A stretch of 64,000 nucleotides of DNA, from positions 310,001-374,000 of the forward strand of contig NZ_CP102099.1 in NCBI RefSeq assembly GCF_024582815.1, read 5' to 3'. The notes beneath the pieces were generated by a model. It saw only the letters and a program-made list of their open reading frames with translations, was not told the origin of the DNA and made no database searches. The DNA is from Acinetobacter colistiniresistens (lineage in GTDB: Bacteria > Pseudomonadota > Gammaproteobacteria > Pseudomonadales > Moraxellaceae). The translations under genes were made by a program, and so were the position numbers. Positions 54,757-64,000 of the stretch are shown one piece after another; the stretch's first letter is position 1; every line of letters starts with the position of its first letter.

Positions 54757-54963
54757 TCAGGCCCATAGCCAAACAAAGAGACAATGCACCAACAGCATCA
54801 GCCCCAAGTAAAAGCACAAGTTAAAAATGCTGGGCAACGCGATCCAGCCTTTGATGACCAAACGATCAATCAAGGGGCTGAGCAACTTAAACAGTACATA
54901 GGCAATAATGGCTTGTACCAGAAGGATTGGGATATAAATCCCGTAAAGATTCATTTCACCCAT
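54757..54963 (-). CDS. DUF1656 family small membrane protein (AaeX-like)
   Basis: A 68-residue protein with two helices (IYIPILLVQAIIAYVLFKLL and IFNLCFYLGLMLLVHCLFVW) typical of DUF1656. The family almost always sits between a FUSC pump and an HlyD adaptor, as here. It overlaps the end of the FUSC gene by 8 bp. Probably a small accessory subunit of the efflux complex; its precise role is unknown. Confidence 0.88.
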   Translation of the reverse strand: MGEMNLYGIYIPILLVQAIIAYVLFKLLSPLIDRLVIKGWIALPSIFNLCFYLGLMLLVHCLFVWLWA

Positions 54964-57049
54964 GAACTACCCCTAAACCAGATCTGTCCGAATCCATCTC
55001 TTGTATCGAGATATGACCAATACTTTGGCAAATATTATTCAGTGAAATGAGCAGTCGTTGCCGCAATTGCAGGTCTTCAATCTGCTGGGCAATCCCCTGT
55101 AAGCTTTCAATTTGCTGCACAATCTGCGTTGGAAAATGATGAATCGACAGTTGCTTTTCTTGTGCCTGAAAATAGTCTGCAAGCTGTTGCTGTAACTGCT
55201 TCAATTCATATTGTAGTTGCTGCAATTGCGGTAATTTTTGACTAATTTCCTGCAAACGAACTAAATCAACAATCGAACTGCTTTCAACCAATGCATTTTG
55301 AATCGCTGTTTTCACTTCAGGGTTCTGCACCATTTTGCTATTCAATACCCCGACACGGTCTAACATACTGCGTAAGTGAATTTTAAAATCACTACCATAA
55401 GACAAATGCAAGGCTTGACGCATGGCTTGGTAATGCAAAGCTAAAATGCGTGTCGCACTGGTATCTGGTGAAACAGCACGTACCAAATCAATCACAATCA
55501 GAGACACCAAAACGCCTAACACCATGGCAAAGGAACTGTCCAGATAAGACACTGCATCCATCGTGTATTTGTTATGCAGATTTAAACCCATCATGGTATT
55601 AATTCCGAGTACCATCCCCACAGGCATCAGCATTTGATTAGCCATCATGGTCACGGCAACCAGAAATACCGGAAATAGCACCAATGCCAATTGCCAGAAA
55701 TGTGTCACATGCGGAAAGATTCCAAAGGCATAGACAAATACCAAAACTGCCGAGACGATACTGCCCCAGATAAAGATACGTAACACTGGCACTGGATTAT
55801 CCAAAGCCGTTAAGATACAAGCGGTAATCGCCCCCATCTGTGCCATCATAAAACCGGCTTTCCAACCTGACAGAATCCAGGCGGCAGTCACAATAAAGGT
55901 AATCAATACCGCGCTAATCCCCCCACGAATCGCAATGCCATGATCACGATGCAAACTTGGATATTTGGTGGTAATGGCGGTAATTTCAGAAGGAATCTCT
56001 TTGTTGCCCTGCTGAATCTGCTGCCAGATCAATTTCACCGCCAACATATTGGCAATAAAATGGCGAACATCCATCTTCAAGGCACCCAGTACAATTTGCT
56101 GTTCAGCCGTAGCTTGCGCAATCAGTTCGGCAAAATCCTGTTCAAATTTCATGGGTAAACTTTGCAAATCACTGGCTTTCACAATGCGCTCTTGCTTTAA
56201 AAAAGCCAATGTATCCTGACGTATGCGGTCTAAATGCGGTGCCAGATTACTCAGTTGCATCTGTTCCAGCTGTTTGACCCGTTGTGACAGAGCCACAAGA
56301 TTGGCGACCACCAAAGACACCTGATGCAACATTTCCTGCAAAGTCTTGGTCATGCCTTTTAGCTCACCTTTTTCATAAGCCAAATGCACGGCCAAAGCAT
56401 GAATATCTGCGGTATCACGGGTAATTACCGACAAGATTTGGGTATAGTTTTCCGGGCTGTCTTGAACGGTAATTAATTTTTCAAAGGTACTTTCCAGATC
56501 ATTCAGGGTTTTATTGACCCGCTGTTTAATCATGGCTCCAACATGTACAGGAAAAAAAGTCGCTGACACCACGGCAGTGGCAATCACTCCGACAGAAATT
56601 TCTAGCACGCGTGCCAAAGCAATATCAAAAATATTATAGGTATCGATATAGGTAATGGCATTGTAAACGATCATTGCAGTGGAATAACCCGCCAACATAA
56701 AGACATAGCTTCTTGCCGTGCGGTCTAGCAATGAGACATATAGGGCAAAACCCACCCACAATGACAAAATAAGGGTAAATAACCACGGTGTATTAATAAA
56801 ATGAGGCGTCAGCAGCAAAGCAATGATTGCTCCTGCTACCGTTCCCACCAAGCGATAGACACACTTTGAAGACACCATACCCGAATAGGGACTGGCAATA
56901 ATCAACACTGTACCAATCGACCACATCGGATTAATCAAATCCAGTTCAAACGAAATAAACAGTGCCAGCATGCCTGCGACGAATGTTTTGCACGCAAAGA
57001 TCAGGTCAAGTCGACTCGGTCTAAAAGCCAACAACTGTTTAAATAGCAT
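54956..57049 (-). CDS. FUSC-family aromatic acid/fusaric acid efflux protein (AaeB-like)
   Basis: A membrane protein of about 697 residues with two blocks of six helices (about residues 10-165 and 370-525) and long soluble regions after each, the FUSC layout. Markers include NPMWSIGTVLIIASPYSGMV and AWILSGWKAGFMMAQMGAIT. The frame is open to a GTG at 57082, but the ATG at 57049 begins a natural N-terminus (MLFKQLLAFRPS). First gene of the efflux operon, divergent from the IclR regulator at 57480, which may control it. Confidence 0.88.
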   Translation of the reverse strand: MLFKQLLAFRPSRLDLIFACKTFVAGMLALFISFELDLINPMWSIGTVLIIASPYSGMVSSKCVYRLVGTVAGAIIALLLTPHFINTPWLFTLILSLWVGFALYVSLLDRTARSYVFMLAGYSTAMIVYNAITYIDTYNIFDIALARVLEISVGVIATAVVSATFFPVHVGAMIKQRVNKTLNDLESTFEKLITVQDSPENYTQILSVITRDTADIHALAVHLAYEKGELKGMTKTLQEMLHQVSLVVANLVALSQRVKQLEQMQLSNLAPHLDRIRQDTLAFLKQERIVKASDLQSLPMKFEQDFAELIAQATAEQQIVLGALKMDVRHFIANMLAVKLIWQQIQQGNKEIPSEITAITTKYPSLHRDHGIAIRGGISAVLITFIVTAAWILSGWKAGFMMAQMGAITACILTALDNPVPVLRIFIWGSIVSAVLVFVYAFGIFPHVTHFWQLALVLFPVFLVAVTMMANQMLMPVGMVLGINTMMGLNLHNKYTMDAVSYLDSSFAMVLGVLVSLIVIDLVRAVSPDTSATRILALHYQAMRQALHLSYGSDFKIHLRSMLDRVGVLNSKMVQNPEVKTAIQNALVESSSIVDLVRLQEISQKLPQLQQLQYELKQLQQQLADYFQAQEKQLSIHHFPTQIVQQIESLQGIAQQIEDLQLRQRLLISLNNICQSIGHISIQEMDSDRSGLGVVHG

Positions 57050-57479
57050 GAATATGTCTCTGTTCAGCGTCAGTTTGATCACTCATGGCATCACTAAAAA
57101 AGTGACAAGCTATCCTGACTGATTTGAAATCATTCAGACCAGGGCAATCAATATGAGTAAAACTGGATATAGGGAGTGATACGCAATGTTGGCTATTTTC
57201 AGGAATTTCTGCCTAAAAATAATTATCCACATAAGACATTGCGTAGCTTATTTTTTCAAAATAGAGTAAATTAGTCAACATAAATTATCACCATTTGATA
57301 ATTTTTAATTTTAATCTAAAATAATCGCGACAAAATTTGATGTTTTTCTCAACATCAGCGTTAATTTATTGATCTCGGATGATCAGGTTTAAAAGTACAT
57401 ACACGATCTTTCGCTTTTCTGTTATAAAGCAATAAAAGTTCGGTTTTCACGTTATTTTGTAAGGAGTAGGCATCCCATC
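57050..57479. other. Divergent promoter region between the efflux operon and the IclR gene
   Basis: About 430 AT-rich bases without a gene. It must contain the promoters of both transcription units. TTGCGT and TAGAGT at 17-bp spacing near 57239-57267 are a weak plus-strand promoter candidate. The inverted repeat at 57282-57304 lies just downstream. A 15-codon frame from 57086 on the minus strand has no support as a gene. Confidence 0.4.
57282..57304. promoter_or_regulatory. 9-bp inverted repeat, candidate IclR operator
   Basis: AAATTATCA (57282-57290) and TGATAATTT (57296-57304) are perfect arms around a 5-bp spacer, a size that fits an IclR-family dimer. It lies 175 bp before the IclR gene and 230 bp before the FUSC gene. 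Confidence 0.45.
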
Positions 57480-58259
57480 ATGGCCATTTCGAGTTTTGGT
57501 AAAATTCTTACTGTACTGGATTTATTTTCAGTTTCACGTCCGATTATCAATGTCGATATCATTTGTGATGAGCTTGCGCTATCCAAACCTACCGCCTATC
57601 GTTATCTCAAAGAACTAGTCTCGACGGACATTTTAAAACGTATCAGCGGCACCTCGGGTGACTATACGCTCGGCTCCAAAATTGCTGTTTTAGATTATAT
57701 TTCTCACAGCACTGACCCGTTGATTCAAATTAGTATTCCCTTTATGCGTGATATCGTGGAACGTACGGAATTGTGCTGTTTATTGACTTATTTAAATCAT
57801 GATTATTGTATTGATCTACATCATGAAACCTTTAAAGATGCAGAATTACTTTCATTTGGCCGAGGTTGCCCACGCCCCGTCTATGTCGGTGCTTCACCTA
57901 AAATCGTGATTGCACACTTAACCAAACAACGCATTCAAGCCTACTATCAGCAGTTTTCGAAAGAATTAGCACAAGTCGGATTTGCACAGACGCAGGATGA
58001 GTTTACTCAACAGATGCGCAAAATCAAAAAACAAGGGTTCTACTTATCACAAGGTGAGATTGACCCTCAACTTTGCAGCTTGTCAGTTCCGATCCGTTTT
58101 TCAAACAAAGAAGCGCCGATCGCGCTCACCTTAGTGGCATCCAAGAATCGCTTTGACTTTATTAACATTCAAAAGCTAATTGAAATTTTGCAAAATAATG
58201 CGACTCAAATTGAACATAAATTTGCAACACTCTCAGAGAGCCAAGCCAACCCGATTTGA
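57480..58259 (+). CDS. IclR-family transcriptional regulator
   Basis: A 259-residue regulator. An N-terminal winged helix-turn-helix (residues 5-65; LALSKPTAYRYLKELVSTDIL is the recognition part) precedes an IclR effector-binding domain (about 75-250) that binds small organic acids in characterised members. AAGGAG lies 13 nt before the ATG, a little far. Divergent placement next to the FUSC/DUF1656/HlyD operon suggests that it senses an aromatic acid and controls its export (inference). Confidence 0.9.
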   Translation: MAISSFGKILTVLDLFSVSRPIINVDIICDELALSKPTAYRYLKELVSTDILKRISGTSGDYTLGSKIAVLDYISHSTDPLIQISIPFMRDIVERTELCCLLTYLNHDYCIDLHHETFKDAELLSFGRGCPRPVYVGASPKIVIAHLTKQRIQAYYQQFSKELAQVGFAQTQDEFTQQMRKIKKQGFYLSQGEIDPQLCSLSVPIRFSNKEAPIALTLVASKNRFDFINIQKLIEILQNNATQIEHKFATLSESQANPI

Positions 58260-58423
58260 GAATTTTAAAAAACATTTACATTTTATACCGTTGTAAATAT
58301 CAATAAATTCTCATATGATGATTATGTTCTTCAGCATACTCTCCCAAAAGAGCATGACTTTCCTCAGAGAACTAAGCTCATCGTTGTATGGGCTTTTTTC
58401 TTGTCTAACCGTTCATCAGTCAA

Positions 58424-58453
58424 TAAAAAAGCCCTCTAGAGAGAAGGCTTTTA
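58424..58453 (-). terminator. Terminator of the beta-propeller gene
   Basis: On the minus strand AAAAGCC (58452-58446) pairs with GGCTTTT (58433-58427), with an inner CTCT/AGAG stem, followed by TTATTG. It begins 15 bp after the stop of the gene at 58468. Confidence 0.75.
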
Positions 58454-58467
58454 AGGTTAAAAATGTA

Positions 58468-59628
58468 TTAACACATGATTTTTTGAATCAGTTTGGCTTC
58501 TACCAACATCTGCTCAGTCTGATCAGCCGCGATAGATACCAGATGCTTTCCATTCGAATAGAGAATTAAACCCTGAGTATTCAAGCGATAGCCCAACACA
58601 CCGCGCTTGAGTACTTTTTGCTCGCCTGTGCTTGAACATTGGATCAACTCCCAACTGCGTGGAATAACGCCTACAAATTTTTCTCCTGCACTCTGATTTT
58701 GCTGTAATGCCTTTTGCGCCTTAATCAAATTTCCTTCCACAAACAGTTCTTCTTCTGACTTTTGTTTCGACTTCGCGGGGTTACTGCCAGAGGTTGACTT
58801 CAAGGATTCACCAGTATAGCGCTGGGTAAAGAAATCCAACCAACCAAACACGGCCCGAATAATTTTAAATGGCGCCAATACGATATCTTTCAAGGAGTTG
58901 CCACTATAGTTTTGATTCTTATAAGGTCTTTTCAAAAAATACAACTGCCCAGCCGCATCAATCTGCGGTTTATAGTAATCGTAACGCGGGTCAGCAATAA
59001 TCGTTTCCAAATCACCTGTTTTCAGATTTAAACGACAAATTTCTTTCGGACCAATGCTCATTCCTCCTTGTTGGTCATACGCAAAGCCACAGCTATCATA
59101 ATAAATAATGTCCGGGTTTTGTGGATCAAAACATGGATGCTGATCCTGACAATCACCTTCTGTAATATATTGAATCCGATTGGAATCCAAGCCTAATACA
59201 CATAGATGTTGCTCAAAAGCATAACCTTGACTGGCTGATAAAATCAGCCGTTTATGCTGTGCATCATAATCCATGTGATGAATAATGAACTCGTTATTTC
59301 TTAATACCAACGCCTCAGGTTGTTGTGGTTCTAAGAGTGATTTGATGTAAATCGCACAACCATCCTGCAATTGCGCGGCATAAATTACATGCTGATCATC
59401 CATTAAAACTGCATCGACAGGATAAACATGCCCCAACTCATCTTGCTCGTTATAATTCGCAACACCCATGAATTGTGCCCCCGTGCCTGAGGTTTTCCAT
59501 TGCTTGCGCTGCTTGATTTCTTGTAAATTTTTCTTGTACTGACTCACCGCATGACAATCTATCGTTTGTGCTTTTTGGCCATGCAAATGATGTAAGACTT
59601 GGTCTGATAAATATAATACTGATGACAT
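58468..59628 (-). CDS. Predicted beta-propeller (TolB/WD40-like) protein, function unknown
   Basis: A protein of about 386 residues built of repeats that look like propeller blades, for example HPCFDPQNPDIIYYDS, YYKPQIDAAGQLYFLKRP and DYDAQHKRLILSAS, with a basic linker near residues 275-300. No signal peptide, so probably cytoplasmic. Longer starts exist (ATG 59652, GTG 59661); the ATG at 59628 has GGGA about 10 nt upstream. I do not recognise the family. Its neighbours (pgsA upstream, IclR beyond) do not suggest a role. Confidence 0.65.
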   Translation of the reverse strand: MSSVLYLSDQVLHHLHGQKAQTIDCHAVSQYKKNLQEIKQRKQWKTSGTGAQFMGVANYNEQDELGHVYPVDAVLMDDQHVIYAAQLQDGCAIYIKSLLEPQQPEALVLRNNEFIIHHMDYDAQHKRLILSASQGYAFEQHLCVLGLDSNRIQYITEGDCQDQHPCFDPQNPDIIYYDSCGFAYDQQGGMSIGPKEICRLNLKTGDLETIIADPRYDYYKPQIDAAGQLYFLKRPYKNQNYSGNSLKDIVLAPFKIIRAVFGWLDFFTQRYTGESLKSTSGSNPAKSKQKSEEELFVEGNLIKAQKALQQNQSAGEKFVGVIPRSWELIQCSSTGEQKVLKRGVLGYRLNTQGLILYSNGKHLVSIAADQTEQMLVEAKLIQKIMC

Positions 59629-59742
59629 TGATGTGTGTTCCCAACTTATCATTTTCAGCACTCAGCTTAGTCCAATCAGACATCGTGAGTGCTGTTTTCT
59701 CTAATTTTTATTTAAATTTACGTCAACTGGTGGACTTGCCCT

Positions 59743-60330
59743 CTAAGGCTGTTTCAAATACGGCCAAGCGGCTTTCATATAAATAAACATCGACCATAGC
59801 GTTAGAATGACAGCGGCGTACAGTAAGGCATAGGCCCAAATTTCCAATGGTTTCCAGTTCAATAAGAACACACTAATCGCAATCATTTGAAAAGCGGTTT
59901 TATATTTACCAACGGTCGACACCGCCACACTGGTACGTGCGCCTAATTCTGCCATCCATTCACGTAGAGCAGAAACCGTAATCTCACGGGAAATAATCAC
60001 AATTGCAGCAAAGGCCATTGAAATCGTCGGTTGCCATTGCACCAACACAATCAGTGCAGCTGCAACCATCAATTTGTCTGCAACTGGATCCAAAAAGCGC
60101 CCAAAGGCTGAGGTTTGATTCAATGTTCTTGCCAAATAGCCATCAAACCAATCGGTCACCGCTGCAAGCACAAAAATTGCAGTCAGTACCATATGGCGCA
60201 TCATTCCCCCATGATGCTCGGCAATTCCAATTGCAGGTGGCCAATAAGCGATGGCCAAAAACACAGGAATAAGGGCGATACGTGCCAAAGTTAAAATATT
60301 GGGAATGTTCAGGATTTGCCCTGTACTCAT
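59743..60330 (-). CDS. pgsA: CDP-diacylglycerol-glycerol-3-phosphate 3-phosphatidyltransferase
   Basis: A 195-residue inner-membrane enzyme that makes phosphatidylglycerol phosphate, the precursor of phosphatidylglycerol and cardiolipin. The CDP-alcohol phosphotransferase signature is complete: D-G-x2-A-R with G-x3-D-x3-D in DGYLARTLNQTSAFGRFLDP and VADKL after it. Several membrane helices. An ATG at 60342 is also in frame; the ATG at 60330 was chosen for the GGCGG just upstream. It lies near uvrC, as in many gammaproteobacteria. Confidence 0.95.
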   Translation of the reverse strand: MSTGQILNIPNILTLARIALIPVFLAIAYWPPAIGIAEHHGGMMRHMVLTAIFVLAAVTDWFDGYLARTLNQTSAFGRFLDPVADKLMVAAALIVLVQWQPTISMAFAAIVIISREITVSALREWMAELGARTSVAVSTVGKYKTAFQMIAISVFLLNWKPLEIWAYALLYAAVILTLWSMFIYMKAAWPYLKQP

Positions 60331-60433
60331 AAACACCGCCATGTTGTTTGCACTAAATATGCATGTTGCACAAAGGATGTGCTGAGATTATCCATGTGTA
60401 AGCAACTTTATACGAAATGCACCGCAGTGTCGA

Positions 60434-61231
60434 CTAGGCAAAAACGGCAACTGTCTGTCTAAGCACCGCAATTAAACGGTTTTCAACATCCCAAATATAG
60501 GCATATTCAGTGGAATACCCATGTTCTGCATATTCAGTAATGACTTTATATTTTAGCCAGTCTTGAATTTGACCGTTAACTGGTTGCAAGTAGGTAATTT
60601 GCCAAGTTAAGGAACTGGCAGGTGCGGGCGTCTTGAACATCGGTAATACCCCAGGCGGCCAGACATCCATTAAAGCAAACAGATCGGCCAATTGCATCTC
60701 ACGATTGGGATGCAAACTTGCTGCAAACCGTCCCCAGCCCCCAAAGTCAGGAACTTTACTGCCTGCCATTGGATAACTGCCTTCTGCCCAACACAACTCA
60801 AACTGTTGTAAACACTCAGGCATTAAGCCTTCGATATAAAAAGTTTTATCCAGTTGTTCAGCCGTTGGATAATCAGGCACTTGCGGTAAATTCTGGACAT
60901 GAATACGCGATTCACGTTGTAGACCAAAACTGGCCACCAAAATGCTTTGTACCGCATCATCCTGCCAAAGTCGGACTTCCAGAGTCGTGACGGACTTTCC
61001 TTCTCTCAATACTTCGGCACTCAGTCTGGCTTTTCCTTGCTGTACAGGACCGACAAAGGTGACATTACAGCTTAACAATTGCTTTGCTGCATCTTGTACC
61101 GTACTCATCGCCTTTTGGATCATTAGTCCAGCAATCAAACCGCCAAATACGGTACGCCCCTGTAACCAACCTGATGGAATATCAATCCATTCATGTTGTT
61201 CAACCTGTTGATAGAGCGGAAGCAAGGCCAT
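60434..61231 (-). CDS. Acyl-CoA thioesterase-like protein (double hotdog, TesB-like)
   Basis: A 265-residue protein with two hotdog halves. The N-terminal half (QGRTVFGGLIAGLMIQKAM and LSCNVTFVGPVQQG) and the C-terminal half (LFALMDVWPPGVLP) fit the TesB-like thioesterase/PaaI superfamily that hydrolyses acyl-CoA. The frame is open to 61306, but AAGGA lies 6 nt before the ATG at 61231. Substrate chain length cannot be read. It sits between uvrC and pgsA on the same strand. Confidence 0.82.
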   Translation of the reverse strand: MALLPLYQQVEQHEWIDIPSGWLQGRTVFGGLIAGLMIQKAMSTVQDAAKQLLSCNVTFVGPVQQGKARLSAEVLREGKSVTTLEVRLWQDDAVQSILVASFGLQRESRIHVQNLPQVPDYPTAEQLDKTFYIEGLMPECLQQFELCWAEGSYPMAGSKVPDFGGWGRFAASLHPNREMQLADLFALMDVWPPGVLPMFKTPAPASSLTWQITYLQPVNGQIQDWLKYKVITEYAEHGYSTEYAYIWDVENRLIAVLRQTVAVFA

Positions 61232-61334
61232 CATTTTTCCTTCGTCATCGAAATACCCTATCTTTGAACGTTTTGACGCATTTGTGAATGATCGTTTACG
61301 CAGCAATATGGGAAGATTATGTCAATTGGTCAAA

Positions 61335-63134
61335 TTATTCATGCAAAATTTTATAAATGGTTCTGGCCAGCACCTCACCCAGTCCCGGAACCAAGGTCAG
61401 TTCATTTTCCGATGCCTTTAACACCCCTTGTATACCACCAAAATGCGTTAATAAATCGCGACGACGTTTCGGCCCAAGGCCTGGAATAGCTTCCAGAACC
61501 GAACTACTACGGCGCTTGTCACGCTTGGCACGATGCTTGGTAATGGCAAAACGATGCGCTTCATCACGGACCTGTTGAATCAAATGCAAAGCTTTATGGT
61601 CCTCTGGCAACTGAATCTTGGTACCATCGGTAAAATGCAGCGTCTCTAATCCGGGTTTACGCCCTTCACCTTTAGATACCCCAATCATAAACGCATCCAG
61701 ACCAAGTTCCTGCATCACCTCCATTGCCATGTGTAATTGTCCTTTACCACCATCAATCAATAATAAATCTGGCAACATATTCTTTTTATAGCGACGAATT
61801 AAGGCTTGGCGCATGGCGGCGTAGTCATCACCACCCGTAATGTCCTGAATCGCAAATTGGCGATAATCACGTTTTCTTGCGCCGCCCTGATCAAACACAA
61901 CACAGGAGGCGATCGGGGCTTCACCCATGGTATGGCTGATATCAAAACATTCAATTCGGTCGATCGGACGCCCCACCACCTGTTCAAGTTGATGGAAGCG
62001 TTCATTCAGTTCTAGATGATTACTGAGTTTACCTTTAATCGCATGTTGCACATTCATTTGTGCCAGCTCTAACCATTCGGCACGGGTCTCTCGTACTTTA
62101 TGTTTAATCTGTACTTTTTTATTAAAGGTCTGCTGTAAGCCTTCTTCCAACTGCTGCTGATCTGGCACCGCAACATTGACAATGAGTTCTGTCGGTACCT
62201 CATCTGCCACTTGGAAATAAAAATTGGCCATGAAATCACTGAGCATTTGCCCCAAATCATCGCCCAACATATCTGGGAAATAGCTTTTCCCTCCCAGCAT
62301 TCGGCCATTACGCACATACATAATTTGCACACAGGTCACCCCTGCTTGATAAGCAATCGCCAGAATATCGGCCTCACCTTTGATTTTAAACACCGCTTGC
62401 TGTGCCTGTACTTCACGTAACAAGGCGAGACGGTCACGATAGAACACAGCTTTTTCGAATTCCAGCGCTTCTGCTGCCTGCTCCATTTTCCCAATCAATT
62501 CTTGATTCAGCTCTTTGGTATCGCCTTGCAAAAAGCGGATGGAGTTATCGACATCTTCCTTATAGTCTTTTGGGCTAATCAAACCGACACAAGGTGCGGT
62601 ACAACGTTTAATCTGATATTGTAGACACGGACGTTTGCGTTGTGAAAAATAGCTGTTTTCGCATTGACGCACATTAAACAGTTTCTGTAACACCAGTAAG
62701 GTATCCCGCGCACTATAAGCACTTGGGTACGGTCCAAAGAACTTGCCGATTTGATGCTTGCCTTTACCCCGTCCACTGGCAATACGCGGATAGGGTTTAT
62801 CTGATGAGACAAAGATATAAACGTAAGATTTATCGTCTCGCAACATGATGTTATAAGGCGGGCGATGCAGCTTAATCAGATTTTGTTCGAGTAATAAGGC
62901 TTCGGTTTCAGAACGCACCACCAAGCTTTCAATATCATAAATACGGGCGACCAAGGCCTGTGTTTTTGGATGCTCGATGGTTTTTACAAAATAGCTCGAG
63001 ACACGGTTTTTCAGATTTTTGGCTTTACCGACATACAATAACTCCCCATCCTTCCCCAGCATTTTATAAACGCCAGGTAACTGAGTCATATGTGCCAGTA
63101 TTTTTTCAATGTGTTCTCGAGCGTTTGGGTTCAC
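61335..63134 (-). CDS. uvrC: Excinuclease ABC subunit C
   Basis: A 599-residue dual endonuclease of nucleotide excision repair that cuts on both sides of a UvrB-bound lesion. The GIY-YIG domain ([20 protein letters not shown], near residue 20) makes the 3' cut. A cysteine cluster ([15 protein letters not shown]), the UvrB-binding UVR helix (about 205-240), the RNase H-like domain ([19 protein letters not shown]) for the 5' cut and two C-terminal helix-hairpin-helix motifs ([13 protein letters not shown] and [12 protein letters not shown]) are all present. Confidence 0.98.
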   Translation of the reverse strand: MNPNAREHIEKILAHMTQLPGVYKMLGKDGELLYVGKAKNLKNRVSSYFVKTIEHPKTQALVARIYDIESLVVRSETEALLLEQNLIKLHRPPYNIMLRDDKSYVYIFVSSDKPYPRIASGRGKGKHQIGKFFGPYPSAYSARDTLLVLQKLFNVRQCENSYFSQRKRPCLQYQIKRCTAPCVGLISPKDYKEDVDNSIRFLQGDTKELNQELIGKMEQAAEALEFEKAVFYRDRLALLREVQAQQAVFKIKGEADILAIAYQAGVTCVQIMYVRNGRMLGGKSYFPDMLGDDLGQMLSDFMANFYFQVADEVPTELIVNVAVPDQQQLEEGLQQTFNKKVQIKHKVRETRAEWLELAQMNVQHAIKGKLSNHLELNERFHQLEQVVGRPIDRIECFDISHTMGEAPIASCVVFDQGGARKRDYRQFAIQDITGGDDYAAMRQALIRRYKKNMLPDLLLIDGGKGQLHMAMEVMQELGLDAFMIGVSKGEGRKPGLETLHFTDGTKIQLPEDHKALHLIQQVRDEAHRFAITKHRAKRDKRRSSSVLEAIPGLGPKRRRDLLTHFGGIQGVLKASENELTLVPGLGEVLARTIYKILHE

Positions 63135-63212
63135 AGACTACTTTTAACTTTGAATAATAAATAAATGATGTAGCCTGAGTAAATGAATTTCAAGTCTAAT
63201 TTCTTCACCACA

Positions 63213-64000
63213 TCATTTCTGAGTATCATCTGGCTCAAAAAGCATTTTATCCATCGACTTCTGAACTGCTTGATATGCAGTTTGATTGAGGAACTCACAA
63301 ATAACTTCATTCTGGGCATAAAGAAAATCTTCATTTTTCTCATGATAGAAGCCCCACATCGTTTTATCGTCGTACTCTACTTTTACATTTGCTTCAGATG
63401 GAGTCGCCTCTACGACATACTGAGTCCATTTTACATTTCCCCAATATCCAATTGACTTTATTTGGGTATCACTAGAAACATTAACATGCGGAATCTTATT
63501 TTCAGGATAAAATTCAATATATTTTTGAGTACTTTGAGCAGATTTCTTTTGCCAACATTCCGAGCCTTTAGGAAACACGCCCATCGAAGACCCCTCAATC
63601 CCTAATAATGCCCAGATAATTTTAGTTGTACCAGACTCTACTCCAAATGACTTTCTAAATTGATTAATAAAATAATTTCCAATGCCCTGCCCACTAATAT
63701 CTTTATTTATAAACTCGTACTTCAACGTTATTTGTTTTTCAAGTAAATAGTTACTTGGCTTATATTCTAAAAAACGCCCATCCCAACGTACACCTTCTCC
63801 AATGAAATACGTTTGGTCAGCATTTGATGGTGGAAAAATAGAAGAAATTCTATCCTCAGTCAGATAGCCCCGAAACGCTTCCAACTTCGCAGGCTCTTCA
63901 GGTATCTGAATTTCTCCATATTTAAGCAAAAACTCTTGGCGGTTATTCACTGTATATATTTTAGGTTGTAAATAGATTGGGTAGTATGGATCTATATCAA
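63213..64000 (-). CDS. Protein of unknown function (partial, N-terminus outside the window)
   Basis: The minus-strand frame is open to the window edge, so only the last 262 residues are seen; a GTG at 63950 is an internal codon or a possible start. The visible part has aromatic-rich motifs (RWDGRFLEYKPSNYLLEKQ, SIGYWGNVKWTQYVVEATP) and no membrane segment, P-loop or known catalytic motif. It is clearly more AT-rich than uvrC next to it, with many lysine AAA and asparagine AAT codons, which hints at an accessory gene. I do not recognise it; a secreted effector or its accessory protein is only a guess. Confidence 0.6.
   Translation of the reverse strand, partial: DIDPYYPIYLQPKIYTVNNRQEFLLKYGEIQIPEEPAKLEAFRGYLTEDRISSIFPPSNADQTYFIGEGVRWDGRFLEYKPSNYLLEKQITLKYEFINKDISGQGIGNYFINQFRKSFGVESGTTKIIWALLGIEGSSMGVFPKGSECWQKKSAQSTQKYIEFYPENKIPHVNVSSDTQIKSIGYWGNVKWTQYVVEATPSEANVKVEYDDKTMWGFYHEKNEDFLYAQNEVICEFLNQTAYQAVQKSMDKMLFEPDDTQK

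Overview
The window reads as a chromosomal segment of a gammaproteobacterium of the genus Acinetobacter (Moraxellaceae). The support is low-to-moderate GC content, a two-domain polyphosphate:AMP phosphotransferase of the type described from Acinetobacter johnsonii, recC-recB-recD gene order, a type IV pilus pilB-pilC-pilD-coaE block, and the order tpiA-secG-tRNA-Leu-tRNA-fMet-rimP-nusA-infB-rbfA. It is almost entirely core genome. I see no insertion sequence, prophage, integron or CRISPR array.

Layout. 1-3.6 kb: a truncated C4-dicarboxylate transporter gene (dctA), then pnp and rpsO on the minus strand. 3.8-5.1 kb: a serine-beta-lactamase-fold hydrolase. 5.1-5.8 kb: a non-coding stretch with a candidate minus-strand small RNA. 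5.8-15.0 kb: the recC-recB-recD recombination operon, with a regularly spaced array of DnaA-box-like sequences at the 5' end of recD. 15.1-19.6 kb: a small membrane-associated protein, a citrate/tricarballylate-type MFS symporter, pap, and a FFLEELY-like protein. 19.8-23.1 kb: the ubiquinone operon ubiE-ubiJ-ubiB. 23.3-26.0 kb: cytochrome b561, an FAD monooxygenase, a VOC protein and a small zinc-ribbon protein. 26.2-29.9 kb: hisIE, a UvrD-like helicase and a degenerate SMC/OLD-like ATPase. 30.2-36.4 kb: a six-gene Mrp Na+/H+ antiporter operon with fused A and B subunits. 36.4-43.4 kb: the translation/transcription-factor operon rimP-nusA-infB-rbfA, preceded by three tRNA genes, secG and tpiA. 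43.7-48.2 kb: pilB, pilC, pilD and coaE. 48.2-53.6 kb: a DMT exporter, rlmB, ppnP, a structured non-coding stretch, recN, yqgE/algH and ruvX. 53.7-58.3 kb: a FUSC/DUF1656/HlyD efflux operon divergent from an IclR regulator. 58.4-64 kb: a predicted beta-propeller protein, pgsA, an acyl-CoA thioesterase, uvrC, and a partial gene of unknown function running off the end.

Functional themes are DNA repair (RecBCD, RecN, UvrC, RuvX), RNA metabolism and translation (PNPase, S15, NusA, IF2, RbfA, RimP, RlmB, initiator tRNAs), respiration and ion homeostasis (UbiE/J/B, cytochrome b561, Mrp), and type IV pilus assembly, which also serves natural transformation in this genus.

The most unusual signal is at 7536-7604: six same-orientation 9-mers, each within one mismatch of the DnaA-box consensus TTATNCACA, spaced exactly 12 bp apart, with a seventh at 7639-7647 across an AT-rich spacer. 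Others worth attention are the candidate small RNA downstream of recD, a three-way-junction-like structured element at 50.5-50.7 kb, tandem near-duplicate terminators between ppnP and rlmB, and an ATPase next to a helicase whose Walker B glutamate reads as glutamine.
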